Of a stretch of DNA of 64,000 bases, positions 22,851 to 33,011 are shown one piece after another (positions within the stretch are counted from its first letter, which is position 1; each line of letters opens with the position of its first letter). Where the stretch lies: the NCBI GenBank assembly GCA_029962745.1, contig CM057171.1:1922399-1986398 (forward strand). Direction: 5' to 3'. A program made the translations under genes and the position numbers. Source of the stretch: Echinometra lucunter (lineage: Eukaryota > Echinodermata > Echinoidea > Camarodonta > Echinometridae). The notes below the pieces were generated by a model. The model ran no database searches and was not told the DNA's origin. It worked only from the letters and a program-made list of their open reading frames with translations.

Positions 22851-23485
22851 GCCACTTCTAATTCGCTATACACATATTGTAAGCTAAGCCTCATAATCAC
22901 TCTAGATTTCATTTTCAGTTAGATTTCTCACCGCTATTGTAAATTCATTCTCGTTTAATCAACTTCCCTCTTTAAAAATAGTCGACGGAATAATAGTACA
23001 TTGACATGGTTATCAACAAACAACAGCGTTGCCATGGGAACGTATGAGGATCTCAAAATTCATTTCATTTATCGCAACAATTGTCATCGACATTGCTCGA
23101 CGATTCGTTGTAAAATTAAAACGATTTGATACTTCCATAAACCGACCCCTTTGCAACGCGAGCAAGGCCATTGCAACTGTCATCAAAATGCTATTATTGC
23201 TGTTTGAACATCTTTTCCCGCTTAAAGCTATGAATTTTATTTCCATAGGTATACAATTCAGAAATTTACTCATCTTCGTTTTCTTCTTTTTATTCCAGTT
23301 GATTTGACCAGTGGTCATCTGATTTCTCACACGTTACCGTCCTGCATAATCTCAATATATCATTGTTCATCATTGATCTTGATTATATGTTTGCTCAAAT
23401 ATCATGAATATACAGGGCAATAGAAAGAAATTGCAATTTACATTAATTCAAATTCAGTAGTCAATCGGGTTTCAAACAATGTTGG
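22851..23485. other. Intergenic, no gene seen
   Basis: No feature recognised; overlapping frames of about 100 codons on both strands lack domain signatures. Confidence 0.5.
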
Positions 23486-23835
23486 TAAAAGGCGAACTGG
23501 TAAAAATAGATGTTTGTTTTAATTTATCTCATAGCTGGATGGTAAAAATAGATTTTCGCATTAATTTATCTCATAGCTGGATGGTAAAAATAGATTTTTG
23601 TATTAATTTATCTCATAGCTGGATGGTAAAAATAGATTTTTGTATTAATTTATCTCATAGCTGGATGGTAAAAATAGATTTTTGTATTAATTTATCTCAT
23701 AGCTGGATGGTAAAAAATAGAGTTTTGTATTAATTTATCTCATAGCTGGATGGTAAAAATAGATTTTTGTATTAATTTATCTCATAGCTGGATGGTAAAA
23801 ATAGATTTTTGTATTAATTTATCTCATAGCTGGAT
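23486..23835 (+). repeat. 42-bp minisatellite, about eight copies
   Basis: Unit pieces GCTGGATGGTAAAAATAGAT and TTTTGTATTAATTTATCTCA alternate with a 42-bp period. One unit has an extra A that breaks the 14-codon frame. Low divergence suggests recent expansion. Confidence 0.92.
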
Positions 23836-24639
23836 TGTCGAGTTGCACACAATCATCTGATTACCCATTAAACCTCTATACGTTATACCTTTGTAGATTG
23901 TAGTCGTTTATCGATAATTTTTTCTCTTCATGGCGTATTCACCGATGAAAATCAAACAGATTAAATTTTTCTGATCTCACAATTTCCAGATGAATTTTAC
24001 TGATGTTGACAGATTATACATTGCGACTATGTTGCATCTATATAATGTCAGTCTCTGCTAAGGGAAGGGGGGGGGGGGCAAACCCATCAATTTTGCACGC
24101 AATATTTACTCCCCACCCCAAATTTGGAAATCCCTATATAGACGGAGTGAGGGTCCGATAGACGAGTTATTCTGGAGTTTAACTGACTATAAGTTCTAAG
24201 AGCAGCATAATAGATTTGAGCTAGGGTGCACATTGTGCCTCACCCCTCGACTCTTCGTAATGGGATGATAGATATGTATTATCATAGATGTATTTCAATG
24301 TATTTTATTATATGATATCGCTGCGATTATTTCATTTATTTTTCTAAAAGTGTTTTTGTTTTGTTTTGTTTTTGTTTAATAATTTTTCTCTAACCTTGGT
24401 CCGTAAAATATAAAGAGAGGGGATACTACTTATGCGGGATTTGGCTGCATTTTGTTTTGTTTTTGTTTTGTTTTGTTATATACTTAAAAGTTGTTTTAAT
24501 CAAATATATTGTGGCCTATTCTAGTATATATCTATCATATTCTGTTACATTTTGTTATATTCTGTTATGTTCTTGTGAAAATCCTGGTATACTTTGCTAT
24601 TTATGTTATACTTTGTTCTTTTTATGTTATTTTTGTTGA
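23836..24639. other. Intergenic, no gene seen
   Basis: G-run at about 24067-24078 and GTTTT-rich stretches at 24350-24475. Confidence 0.5.
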
Positions 24640-24736
24640 TGTTTGTGAAAAAAATGAGAATAATCCAATTTGTACGGATTACAAATCAATAAAAGTTGAA
24701 TTTGAATTTGAATTTGAATTTGAATTTGAATTAGAT
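24640..24736 (+). mobile_element. Probable LINE 3' tail
   Basis: AATCAATAAAAGTTGAATTT followed by six or so GAATTT units, a typical short-repeat tail of a non-LTR element. No reverse transcriptase coding was recognised upstream. Confidence 0.4.
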
Positions 24737-24984
24737 GACACATTATGCCCACCCACCCTCACACCCCCAACTCTTTATTTGGGCTTACATATTTTTTTTC
24801 TCACATCTCACGGGGTAAAGCAAATATTCCTTCCCCTTCCCCGTCATATGGAATAATAAATTATTTTTTCACCCGGGAAAGCAATTTTTATTCCCCTTTC
24901 CCCTGATTTTTAATCTCCTTTGCGCAAGCATAAGAAAATGCAACATAACTGTAAAGCGTATACTTCAAACACAATAATCTTAGG

Positions 24985-25115
24985 TTTACAGGACCCTCGG
25001 TCTATCGGGCTGTACCGTGGGTTAGATCCCCGGCATGGCACTTAGTCCTTGAGCAAGGCATTTGAATAATTCTGCACTGCCTTTTTATCGAACATTAAAT
25101 GAATTGTCCTGCTAT
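24985..25115 (+). mobile_element. SINE-like fragment
   Basis: A B-box-like GGGTTAGATCCCC followed by ggcacttagtccttgagcaa resembles the head-to-body junction of tRNA-derived SINEs. The 5' half is degenerate. Confidence 0.4.
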
Positions 25116-25837
25116 GGGCATATTAATACCAACATGTGCATGTGTGTTTCTTTGTTTTTCTTTTTTTGTTTTTAATCAAATCTATACAAAGGTCCACCCC
25201 TGCTACCTAAATCAAAGCCTTATTATATTCCAATGAGTACGACCATTTTTATGTTATCGTGTTATAAAGACAGTGATCATTTTTTAAATCCTAGAGTCAT
25301 TTTACTCGTCATTAGTGATAAACGAGGAAAACCGATTGACTTGGTAACATTTTCATTAATGCAGCCACGTTGGTGCTGATGTGACGACAAACCAATGTTC
25401 TCTCCTCATAATTAATTCAAGCATTCATGAATTCATTTTTTTTCCTCGATGATGATTGATGCCGTAGATGGCAGTTTTTATTGCTTACTTTCAGTGCGCC
25501 ATCAATCTCCATGATAACCTCAGCTTTCTCCTTCAATTTTGTTTCTGCATGGTGCGATCATCTACATGCTTTTGTAACCTTTGGTTTGAAAAACGGGGAG
25601 GGGGTTACCCCAGAGTGCTGGAGACCTTTTCTTGGTCGAGAATTTGACACTCAGCATAATAATCTCTCTATTGTCAATATTATGTCACACTCTAACAGGC
25701 GCGGTACTAGAGCAAAACAATGGGGGGGGGGGGGGATCTACTTGGGGCTTGGAGGATATGTGCCAGGGAGTTAAGCGACTGAGCGGTGGGAAGGGGATAC
25801 CCCCCCCCCCCCCCCTCCGTAGGGACTTGAATATAGG
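25116..25837. other. Intergenic, no gene seen
   Basis: G-run at about 25721-25734 and C-run at about 25799-25815. Frames across them are artefacts. Confidence 0.5.
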
Positions 25838-25906
25838 GGTTTATTTAAGTCCATGGTTTAAACCTGGTTTAAACCTCCAATTTAGACAATGGACTAAAAT
25901 AAACCT
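25838..25906. mobile_element. Very short palindromic element
   Basis: GGTTTATTTAAGTCCATGG at the left faces CAATGGACTAAAATAAACC at the right, with an inner TTTAAACC/GGTTTAAA pair. Confidence 0.5.
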
Positions 25907-27388
25907 CTTTTGTAAATTTGGGCCTTTAAGTGTACTTTTAGTTCTAGACAGCTAAAACGAGCTTGTGGTTCTAGCACTATAAGTAAACTTAAAGTTTCGA
26001 AACAACTGGTGCATTCATACCATCTGAAAGTACAAGATAACTACAAGCTAGCTGAATGTTTTGAAACTTCAAGTGAAACTTTGTTTGGCTCAAACTACAA
26101 GCGAAACTTGAAGTTGAATTGTTTTCGTTTGAACGTAGCTTATGTGAGATATTTCATTCAGGAATGGTCTTGATATAGATCTGTTCAGTTTGGTTACTGT
26201 TTATTATGTTATTGTTTAAATGGGGGGGGGGGGGGGGGGGCTTCCAGCATGCCTAACGAAAGCACTTAACTCTCAATGCACTTTACTCATTGCATAACCC
26301 ATTGAATCTCCTTTTCTTATTTTTTTTAAGCTCCTCAGTTACGGTTGACATAAACTACATTGTACTGAAACCGAATTTGTCTATAATTTGAGGTCTTAGT
26401 ACAACCAGGAGGGCGAGAGTTTTCTAGAAAACGTGATGTATGAGCAAAACATTAAAATCAAATATATGATAAATAATCAGGAACTCGGGAACTACTGTAT
26501 CCACCTGTTGTAATCTATCTATTTTCGCATAGGCCAGTTTCGTAATACATTCAAATTTAATGCAATGATCGTTCTCACAGCTTTAGTACAATCCTACTGA
26601 TTCACAGTTTAGAGATCATTTTGTTTCAACAATCAGAATCCAGACTGCATTGTTGCTAGGTCAGTGAGGAATTCAGTCTTTGTCACACGTCACTCATTGC
26701 AATACCCAACACTATACATGCATTGATGTATAGTCATGTCGTAATGTGTACCATGGGCAGACGCTTCTTGCTTCAATATCCTGTACTCAACCGCAGCTCT
26801 TCCCCTCAAGAGCTCTTCCTTTTCCATCACTTTCTTCTCTCCCTCACTTTTTCTTCTCTCTAGTTCTTATTTTATAATGCCTCGTCTTACTTCCATCTTT
26901 CTCTCGTTCTTTCGGTACCTCTTCTTTCTTTTTTTCCGTTTTGTTTTCTTTTCTGGACGGGAAGGGGTGTAGTGTGTAGTTTTCTGAATGTCAGCATTAT
27001 AACAAGATTCAATACGAACCCATTTTTTAATTTGTAAATTTGTATCTGTGTGTTCATATTGTTATTATAGTATGATAGCTATTCTTATAATAACTACTAT
27101 TGTTGTACTTTTTCCTATATCTTTGAATGTATTTGTATTATGTTGCTTGATTGTCACTCTGCCAGTGAAAGAAGAACGCCTGTTTTTTCATTCAGACAAT
27201 AAATCACCTTGAATATTGAATTTTGAATCTTGAATTTTGAAATAGAAATGTTCGTTGTGCATTCTGTCTCTTTAAGCACAACAGCTACCGACAGGTGAAG
27301 GTATTCATGGTATCATGCAGATCGTCGCTTGGCTCATGAGAATCAGTTTGAATAGGATGTATTCGCTTTAGTCAGAATAAAGTAGACT
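25907..27388. other. Intergenic, with a probable LINE tail
   Basis: A G-run lies at about 26221-26240. At 27195-27240, AATAAATCACCTTGAATATT and TTGAATCTTGAATTTTGAA resemble a non-LTR 3' tail. No coding was recognised. Confidence 0.45.
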
Positions 27389-27946
27389 AAATAGACCTGT
27401 TTACTAACTTTATGCACAAGTATTGTTTTGTCAAATCTTAATTTCAGTGAAAGAAAAAAAGAAGAAAAGGACCAGTTACACTGTGAGTAAACTAAGATAT
27501 GAAGTGATTTACAAGTACACTACGATCTATGTATAACTTCTTTGTTCTTCTTCGATTTGAATAATTTGACTGGTATCGTGGTACGTATGAAGCCCGGTAT
27601 GAACTTGCTTGTATTTTCTGTTTGTTTGTTTGTTTGTTTAAAGTACCCCATATTCATGATATTCGTTGCTATGTTTGTACATAATGTCACTGAAATAAAA
27701 GCATAAACAAATATCTCAAACAAAAAAAAAAAAACACACTTGTTTAAAAAAAAATTTCCCTCTAGAACTAAGAAGTTTACCATAGTATTAACCGACATAG
27801 CAACAACTAATGTATGTGAACTGGATTCCCTCTATTTAAATGGCATTATCATGATTATGCATGACAGGTGAACTGAATAGTTGGTAGCCAAGGGTTCTGG
27901 AGAGAAACTTGCATAAATTTGAATACATTAGTAAACAGGTCTATTT
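27389..27946. mobile_element. MITE with about 35-bp inverted ends
   Basis: Left end AAATAGACCTGTTTACTAA followed by ttatgcacaag; the right end is the complement of the same two blocks. The interior of about 500 bases has no gene; the 92-codon minus-strand frame inside is Lys/Phe-rich and unsupported. Confidence 0.65.
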
Positions 27947-28234
27947 GCATCAGTAGATTAATGCACTAGTTGTGGAAAATATTTCTCATAATAATAAAAC
28001 AGACTCTTAGCGCATGTGATGTTTTCCAACAGAAATGCCTGCTTTCCTTTACAAAGTAAATGTACATGCTGCAGTATATTCTTCAGTTTTAAATGTATGA
28101 TTTTTTTGTTGACATTTTCCTTGTATTAGGATATCTCTTTTGCATATAGGGGCCCTCCATGTAATAGAAAGACTCCAATACATTGTTTTTTTTTATCTAG
28201 CTTTCTTTTTCTTTTGTTTCTTTTTTTTTTTTGG

Positions 28235-28349
28235 GGGGGGGGGGGGTTCCTTTGAAATAAAGTTCTCGGTCCAATGGCAGTTGCATGTTTGTTAGCCAAA
28301 CAGGGCGGCGCTAAGGGGCCCCCACCTGCTATGATTGTTGAAAAAGAAA

Positions 28350-28380
<31 letters not shown>

Positions 28381-28504
28381 AAGAAGAAGAAGAAGAAGAA
28401 GAAGAAGAAGAAGAAGAAGAAGAAGAAGAAGAAGAAGAAGAAGAAGAAGAAGAAGAAGAAGAAGAAGAAGAAGAAGAAGAGGAAAGAAGAAAAAAAGAAG
28501 AAGA
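28235..28504. repeat. Poly-G run and (AGA)n microsatellite
   Basis: A T-run then a G-run (28235-28247), a short spacer, then about 155 bases of AGA units (28350-28504). Poly-Arg and poly-Ser frames are artefacts. Confidence 0.95.
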
Positions 28505-29106
28505 GTACGCGGGAAGAGGGGATAGGGTCACATAATAGTCCTTACAACTATTATTTCAATTAAAACTCACCTGTGGGTCAAGGTTAAAAACCAAAATATA
28601 CCCCCCCAACCCATATCAAAATACTGGCTCAGCCCATGGCCCAACAACACGCACAGTGCCTATACCGAAAAAAAAAATTCTTGGAAAACTGACTGAACAA
28701 TCATCTCTTCATCAGGTTTGGAATGGAGAATTTAAACCTTATATAACAGTGTATAAGATTGAATGCAATTCGTCAACGGACCATTGAACATTCATCGTTC
28801 CTATGATACCGCACACATTCCTGGCCTTGCTCAATAACCGGAAACCAATTTGAAAGAACCAGCAGAGTAGTGCCATTGAAACATTGGCGTAGCTTGGGTT
28901 TCTTCGATGCTTTTTTTTTTCTTCTTGTTTTAGGGGGAGGGGGTCATGAATAAAAAAAAAGCGTGCAAATGACATATTGAGTGTGTGAAGCGTGCTCCAT
29001 AGGGGAGGGGGAAGGTGCAGGTATACATGGTATAGGGGAGTTTCTACCCTTCCCCGCAAAACGCAGAAGCTCCGACGTTTCTTTGTCATCCGTTGCTTTT
29101 CTCTGC
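28505..29106. other. Intergenic, no gene seen
   Basis: No supported gene. The 116-codon minus-strand frame at 28739-29089 lacks domain features. CTCTGC at 29101-29106 is the target duplication of the next element. Confidence 0.5.
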
Positions 29107-29185
29107 AGGCTTTTACTGAACACTCGGGTCGCGGCGCGCTCGGAAAACACTCGGGTCGTGGCTCGCTTGGTGTGGTGCGCCAAGG

Positions 29186-29767
29186 GTTAAAGAAGAATTC
29201 AACTCAGACATCAGTGTGCTCTTAGTGAATAAAGATGACCAAGAAGAGTAAGCAGTGAAAGTTTTAACAAAATCGGACAATCTGTTCAAGAGATTTTAAG
29301 TTTAAGTAAATCCTTATAATGGGGATCCTTGTGTTGGCAACTTTGCCAGCATCTGTGATGTCATCGTGGACAACTCTCAATTCATTTTGTACATAATTTT
29401 TCAAAAAAATTAATTCATATGTAATTTCAAGTCATGAATCAACATAATTCTTCCCAAAATGCTTGCAGAATTGATATAGCCATGTCATACTCAAACAACA
29501 AATCAAAAGAATTTTTATTTTTCTTGAAAATAAAGAAAATGTTAAATTCTGTGCACAAAGTGAATGGAGAGTTGTCCACAATGACATCACAGATGCAGGC
29601 AAAGTTGCCAATTCAAGGATGCGCATTATAAGGATTTACTTAAACTTTAAAAGCTCATAACTCTTGAACAGATTGTCCGATTTTGTTCAAACTTTCACTG
29701 TTTACTCTTCTTGTTCTTCTTCATTCACTGGAAACACACTGATGTCTGGGTTGCATTCTCCTTTAAC
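29186..29767. mobile_element. Nested palindromic MITE, about 580 bp
   Basis: Left GTTAAAGAAGAATTCAACTC then CAGACATCAGTGTG; right end is the complement of GTTAAAGGAGAATGCAACCC then CAGACATCAGTGTG. Pairing continues for more than 200 bases per arm (AGTGAAAGTTT, AATCGGACAATCTGTTCAAG, TGTGATGTCAT), so it is almost a full foldback. Confidence 0.8.
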
Positions 29768-29814
29768 TAGGTTATTTGGTCCAAAACTAGTCAGTGTACA
29801 GTAAACCAAGTGCG

Positions 29815-30015
29815 GATCGGGGGGGGGGGGGGGCGCACAGGGGGAACGTGCCCCCCTTCGAGCCACAAGTATGCCTTGTGCCCTCTCTTTTTTCAAGATC
29901 GCCCCTTTCGAAGAGAGTATTTTTTGATAAGTTTTATTTATTTATCTATTTATCTTTGCTTGTCAAAATTTAGTGTGCCCCTCTTTCACTAACTCCTGGA
30001 TCCGCCCCTGCAGTA
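29815..30015. repeat. Poly-G/CCCCTTTC repeat segment
   Basis: A G-run at 29820-29833 followed by cgtgccccccttcgag, tcgcccctttcga and gatccgcccctg. The phrase set recurs near 49300, suggesting a dispersed repeat. Confidence 0.4.
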
Positions 30016-30400
30016 AACCGCTTACACATGGCCACGCCAGCAAGCATACTCTGGCAAACTGATCCATCCGCCGTCTGCTATGCACAAAGTGCAATGTTTA
30101 TAATGAAACAAAGTCGACGGCCCTGGCGAATTGAATACTAGTGACTTGAGAGCTATATAAACCATTTCTGTTTATTCATACTAGTAAAAAAATTTTGTTG
30201 CAAAATCGTCTGTTGCATCTCATATTGTGACGAAATGGTTCACTGTTCGTGAATCCTATAAAGAAATAGTGTTTTTAGTGCACGTTTGACACCGAAACTG
30301 TGTAGTCTTGGGCTTAGTTAACACTTGGCGCCCCATAGCAAGCATGCTACGACCCGAGTGTTTTCCAGCGCGCCGCGACCCGAGTGTTTAGTAAAAGCCT

Positions 30401-30868
30401 CTCTGCGTGCTTTTTTTCCTTCTTTCCCTGGCCTCTCCTCTTCTTGCTCGAGCTTTTGTTTCCTTCCCTGTTTGGCACCGCCCCATCATCCCTTTAGCTT
30501 ACCGGGAGCATTGAAATGATTCAATGGCCACGAGCTTAGACTTAGGGGCACATTGTTAGCACGCATCAATTGTCTAATGCATTCCTACCTTGAATGTGTA
30601 AAGGCATTTAGGTGAACGCCGTGAAAGGGTCAAACGCGATTGGCTTGTCCGTTCAAAACCACGTGACGTGTTTTCAATTACCCATTTACAGAAACCTCTG
30701 AAGTATATCGGGGCGAAGTTACCTGCAAGATCGCATACCGTTTCTCTTTCCACTCACTCTGCTAGACTTTGTCATAGACACGTCGTTTGGAGGTTACTTA
30801 GCTTTTGCTTCGTTTCGTGGACTCTCTCATTGCGCTCTGGTTACTAGTCATCGATTCTCTTTTCTAAG
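30401..30868 (+). promoter_or_regulatory. Upstream region of the Cys3His gene
   Basis: Likely promoter and 5' UTR by position. CACGTGACGTG at about 30660-30670 combines an E-box (CACGTG) with a CRE-like TGACGTG. No TATA box was recognised at a convincing distance, so the start of transcription is not set. Confidence 0.35.
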
Positions 30869-32377
30869 ATGGATTTGTTGGCTGACTATCAGGGTAACTA
30901 CTACGATCAGCGATGCTACCGGCTAACTCGCAAGGGTCACCGGTGCAAGAGGAAGGCTCCCGAGGCCCATGTTGACCTGTTCTGCTGGCAACACGACATG
31001 TAAGTTAATTGGGAATCTTCGTCCATTGCATATAGAAAAGTAACAAAGCCCGCACGCGGCCAATTTTAACACAGCCGCAAGCACGTTACAGCTTAAATGC
31101 TATCAAATGATAAACTGAAATTCAATGTTATGGCCTTGGACTAATTTGAAATAGAATTAACAGAAAACCCAAATCAATATCGGCACAAATTTGGTAAAGG
31201 CAGCAGTTGAAATTCAAAAAATTAAACCCTGTCGGCTTAATTTATGCCACATTATATTAGGTTGGCAGTCGTATTAAAAGAGCAATCCCCTTCTTCTAAA
31301 AAGAAATACAAGTAAAGACAAATAAAAGAAAAGAGAATAAGAAAAATACCCTCTTCTTAAGTGATTCAAACCTTCAAATTGAAGGTCAAAGAATATTTGG
31401 GTGAAATTAGATGTATCTTTACCCCAAAGTAATTCTAGTGTCCAGTAAGTACCTTGTGGAAATAAAGCATTTTGCATCATAAAATGAAGGAAAATTACCA
31501 AATAGAACGGTTGAATTTGATGGGTTTTTGTGTTTTTGTTTTTCAGTCTGCCAGAGGAGCTCAAATGTGCTGCGTACGTTGGGCCTGAAGATGATGAGAA
31601 TGACAGACGCTGCAGCCGGCTCGGCTTATTTTTCGATCCAGCTGATGCCAGAGACGATCTCTACTGCTTGCAACACTGTACGTATCATGTAGGCTTAAGA
31701 GGTCTAAAGTTTTTCTCGTGTCATACAAAATAACTAATTTTTACTGAGAAGAAATGCTCAAGAATTATGTACTCTGTCAAATAGAAAAATATAGCTATTT
31801 TACTGAATAAAATATTCAGTCTGCAAAATTACTTTTATAGCAGATATTATAGCCAAGATTATGAGTGCATCTCGCATAGGCCGACTTGCAGCAGAAAAAT
31901 TTAATCTGTCATCAAGAAGTCAATCATTCTTCCTTTAATTGATTTGTGATTCAATATTTTGTCAAATGTTTTCTTATTGTCTACAGTAATCTTATTCCAT
32001 GGCAATATCATGTCGAAAATAACTAGGAAAGATGCAAATCATGTGAAACTTTATTTAGAGAGGTAACTAATCATTCGTTTTTCTTTATTACAGTCAACAA
32101 GTTGCGACGCGAGCGCGGCCAAGCGGAGGTCGTTTCCGGTCGCCGTCGACAAGAGGAGGAGAGGCGGAAGCGGGAGGAGGAGCGTGAGCGACTTCACCCG
32201 AGACGTAGGTCACCCCGTCTTCTAGCGCGAGAGGCTGCAGCTGCCGCTGCTAATCCTCTCAATGCTACAGCCGCCGATCCGCTCGCTGCTGGTAGAGAGC
32301 AGCGTCGTGTCAACAATCGGGCCAACCAGTCCCTACTGAGGTCGGCCCGGATTGCCGCAAGGCGAAGCATGGTGTGA
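30869..32377 (+). CDS. Three-exon gene: 181-residue protein with two Cys3His modules and a basic tail
   Basis: Coding exons are 30869-30999, 31547-31677 and 32094-32377, joined across GTAAGT and GTACGT donors and TTTCAG and TTACAG acceptors. They read through without a break. The ATG has A at -3 and G at +4. Module 1 (exon 1) has C16, C26, C39 and H42 in the order CYRLTRKGHRC then FCWQH. Module 2 (exon 2) has C51, C66, C84 and H87, with RCSRLG and YCLQH. The pattern C-x9-14-C-x12-17-C-x2-H with a Gly/Lys-rich turn resembles small Cys/His clusters of the DUF5763 type, probably zinc-binding. Exon 3 encodes a charged helix (about 95-125, Arg/Glu-rich), an Ala-rich linker and an Arg-rich end, which suggests nucleic-acid binding or nuclear location. 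No signal peptide or membrane segment. Function unknown. Confidence 0.8.
31000..31546 (+). other. Intron 1 of the Cys3His gene
   Basis: Begins GTAAGTTAAT and ends with a T-rich tract and TTTTTCAG. Interrupts an isoleucine codon after its second base. No nested feature recognised. Confidence 0.75.
31678..32093 (+). other. Intron 2 of the Cys3His gene
   Basis: Begins GTACGTATCA and ends TTTCTTTATTACAG. Interrupts a phenylalanine codon after its first base. Confidence 0.75.
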
Positions 32378-32762
32378 CAATAGCCTGGAGTAAGTGAACA
32401 AAATTTCCTTAAATTTGCCTCTTTAACTTGGTTATTAATCAAAATTTTGACATATTTAAAAAGCTCTGAAGGATGCCAATCTGGAAAGCTTTTTATGGTA
32501 ACAGTTAAATTTTCTAGAAAGGATATAAATATTTTTAAATTATAGTTACTAAACGTTTACAAAAAAGCTTTCTTCACATTGTCCATGGCTGTATGCCTTG
32601 GCTTAAAAAATTCTGATTCGTTGCTAGAAATTAAAGATTTTAAACAAATATATTGAGCTCCCATGTTTATATTCCTTTTAAATTCATTGATAGCAGAAAT
32701 TGTGAAGTCAAGTTAATACAAACTGATACTATTTGGATTTTTTGTTTTATTTTCAATTATAG

Positions 32763-33011
32763 ACTGATCCGCAGAAGCAGCAGGGGGGAGACCAAGCTCG
32801 GGATAATTGGTCGAACACTGCTGATGGTCTCGTGACGTAAACGCCTTACTACAGGAGTAGTGGGGAGGAAGACGAGACGGGTATTGCATGGTCACTCAAA
32901 CCAGGCCCGCTGCTTTATCATGGTCGTTAAGAAGGTTGGGTGTGGTCAGTGGAGCCAGACGCCGGAGGCCATTCTCAATTCTTTGACCTGCCTGTTCACA
33001 ACTCCAAGAAG
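32763..33011 (+). other. Candidate downstream exon (3' UTR or alternative C-terminus)
   Basis: The stop of the Cys3His gene is followed 12 bases later by a good donor (GGA/GTAAGTG at 32390). The next convincing acceptor is TTCAATTATAG at 32752-32762, and this 249-base block ends at AAGAAG/GTAACT. In phase with the upstream exon it reads TDPQKQQGGDQARDNW and later EGWVWSVEPDAGG, but TAA codons interrupt it twice. Its GC content is much higher than the flanking introns. Confidence 0.45.

Larger units (their letters stand above)
29107..30400. mobile_element. Non-autonomous DNA transposon, 1294 bp, 6-bp target duplication
   Basis: Inverted ends of about 75-80 bp begin AGGCTTTTACTGAACACTCG on the left and end with the complement on the right. 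CTCTGC flanks both sides (29101-29106 and 30401-30406). Each arm carries AACACTCGGGTCG twice, a subterminal repeat that could be a transposase binding site. The inside holds a nested palindrome (29186-29767), a poly-G-containing segment and no transposase. Confidence 0.75.

Noticed and set aside
22202..22912. Ser/Leu- and Arg/Glu-rich frames
   Set aside because: Produced by the CT/TCTG microsatellite.
32713..32895. Minus-strand frame opposite the candidate downstream exon
   Set aside because: Shadow of GC-richer sequence; no independent support.
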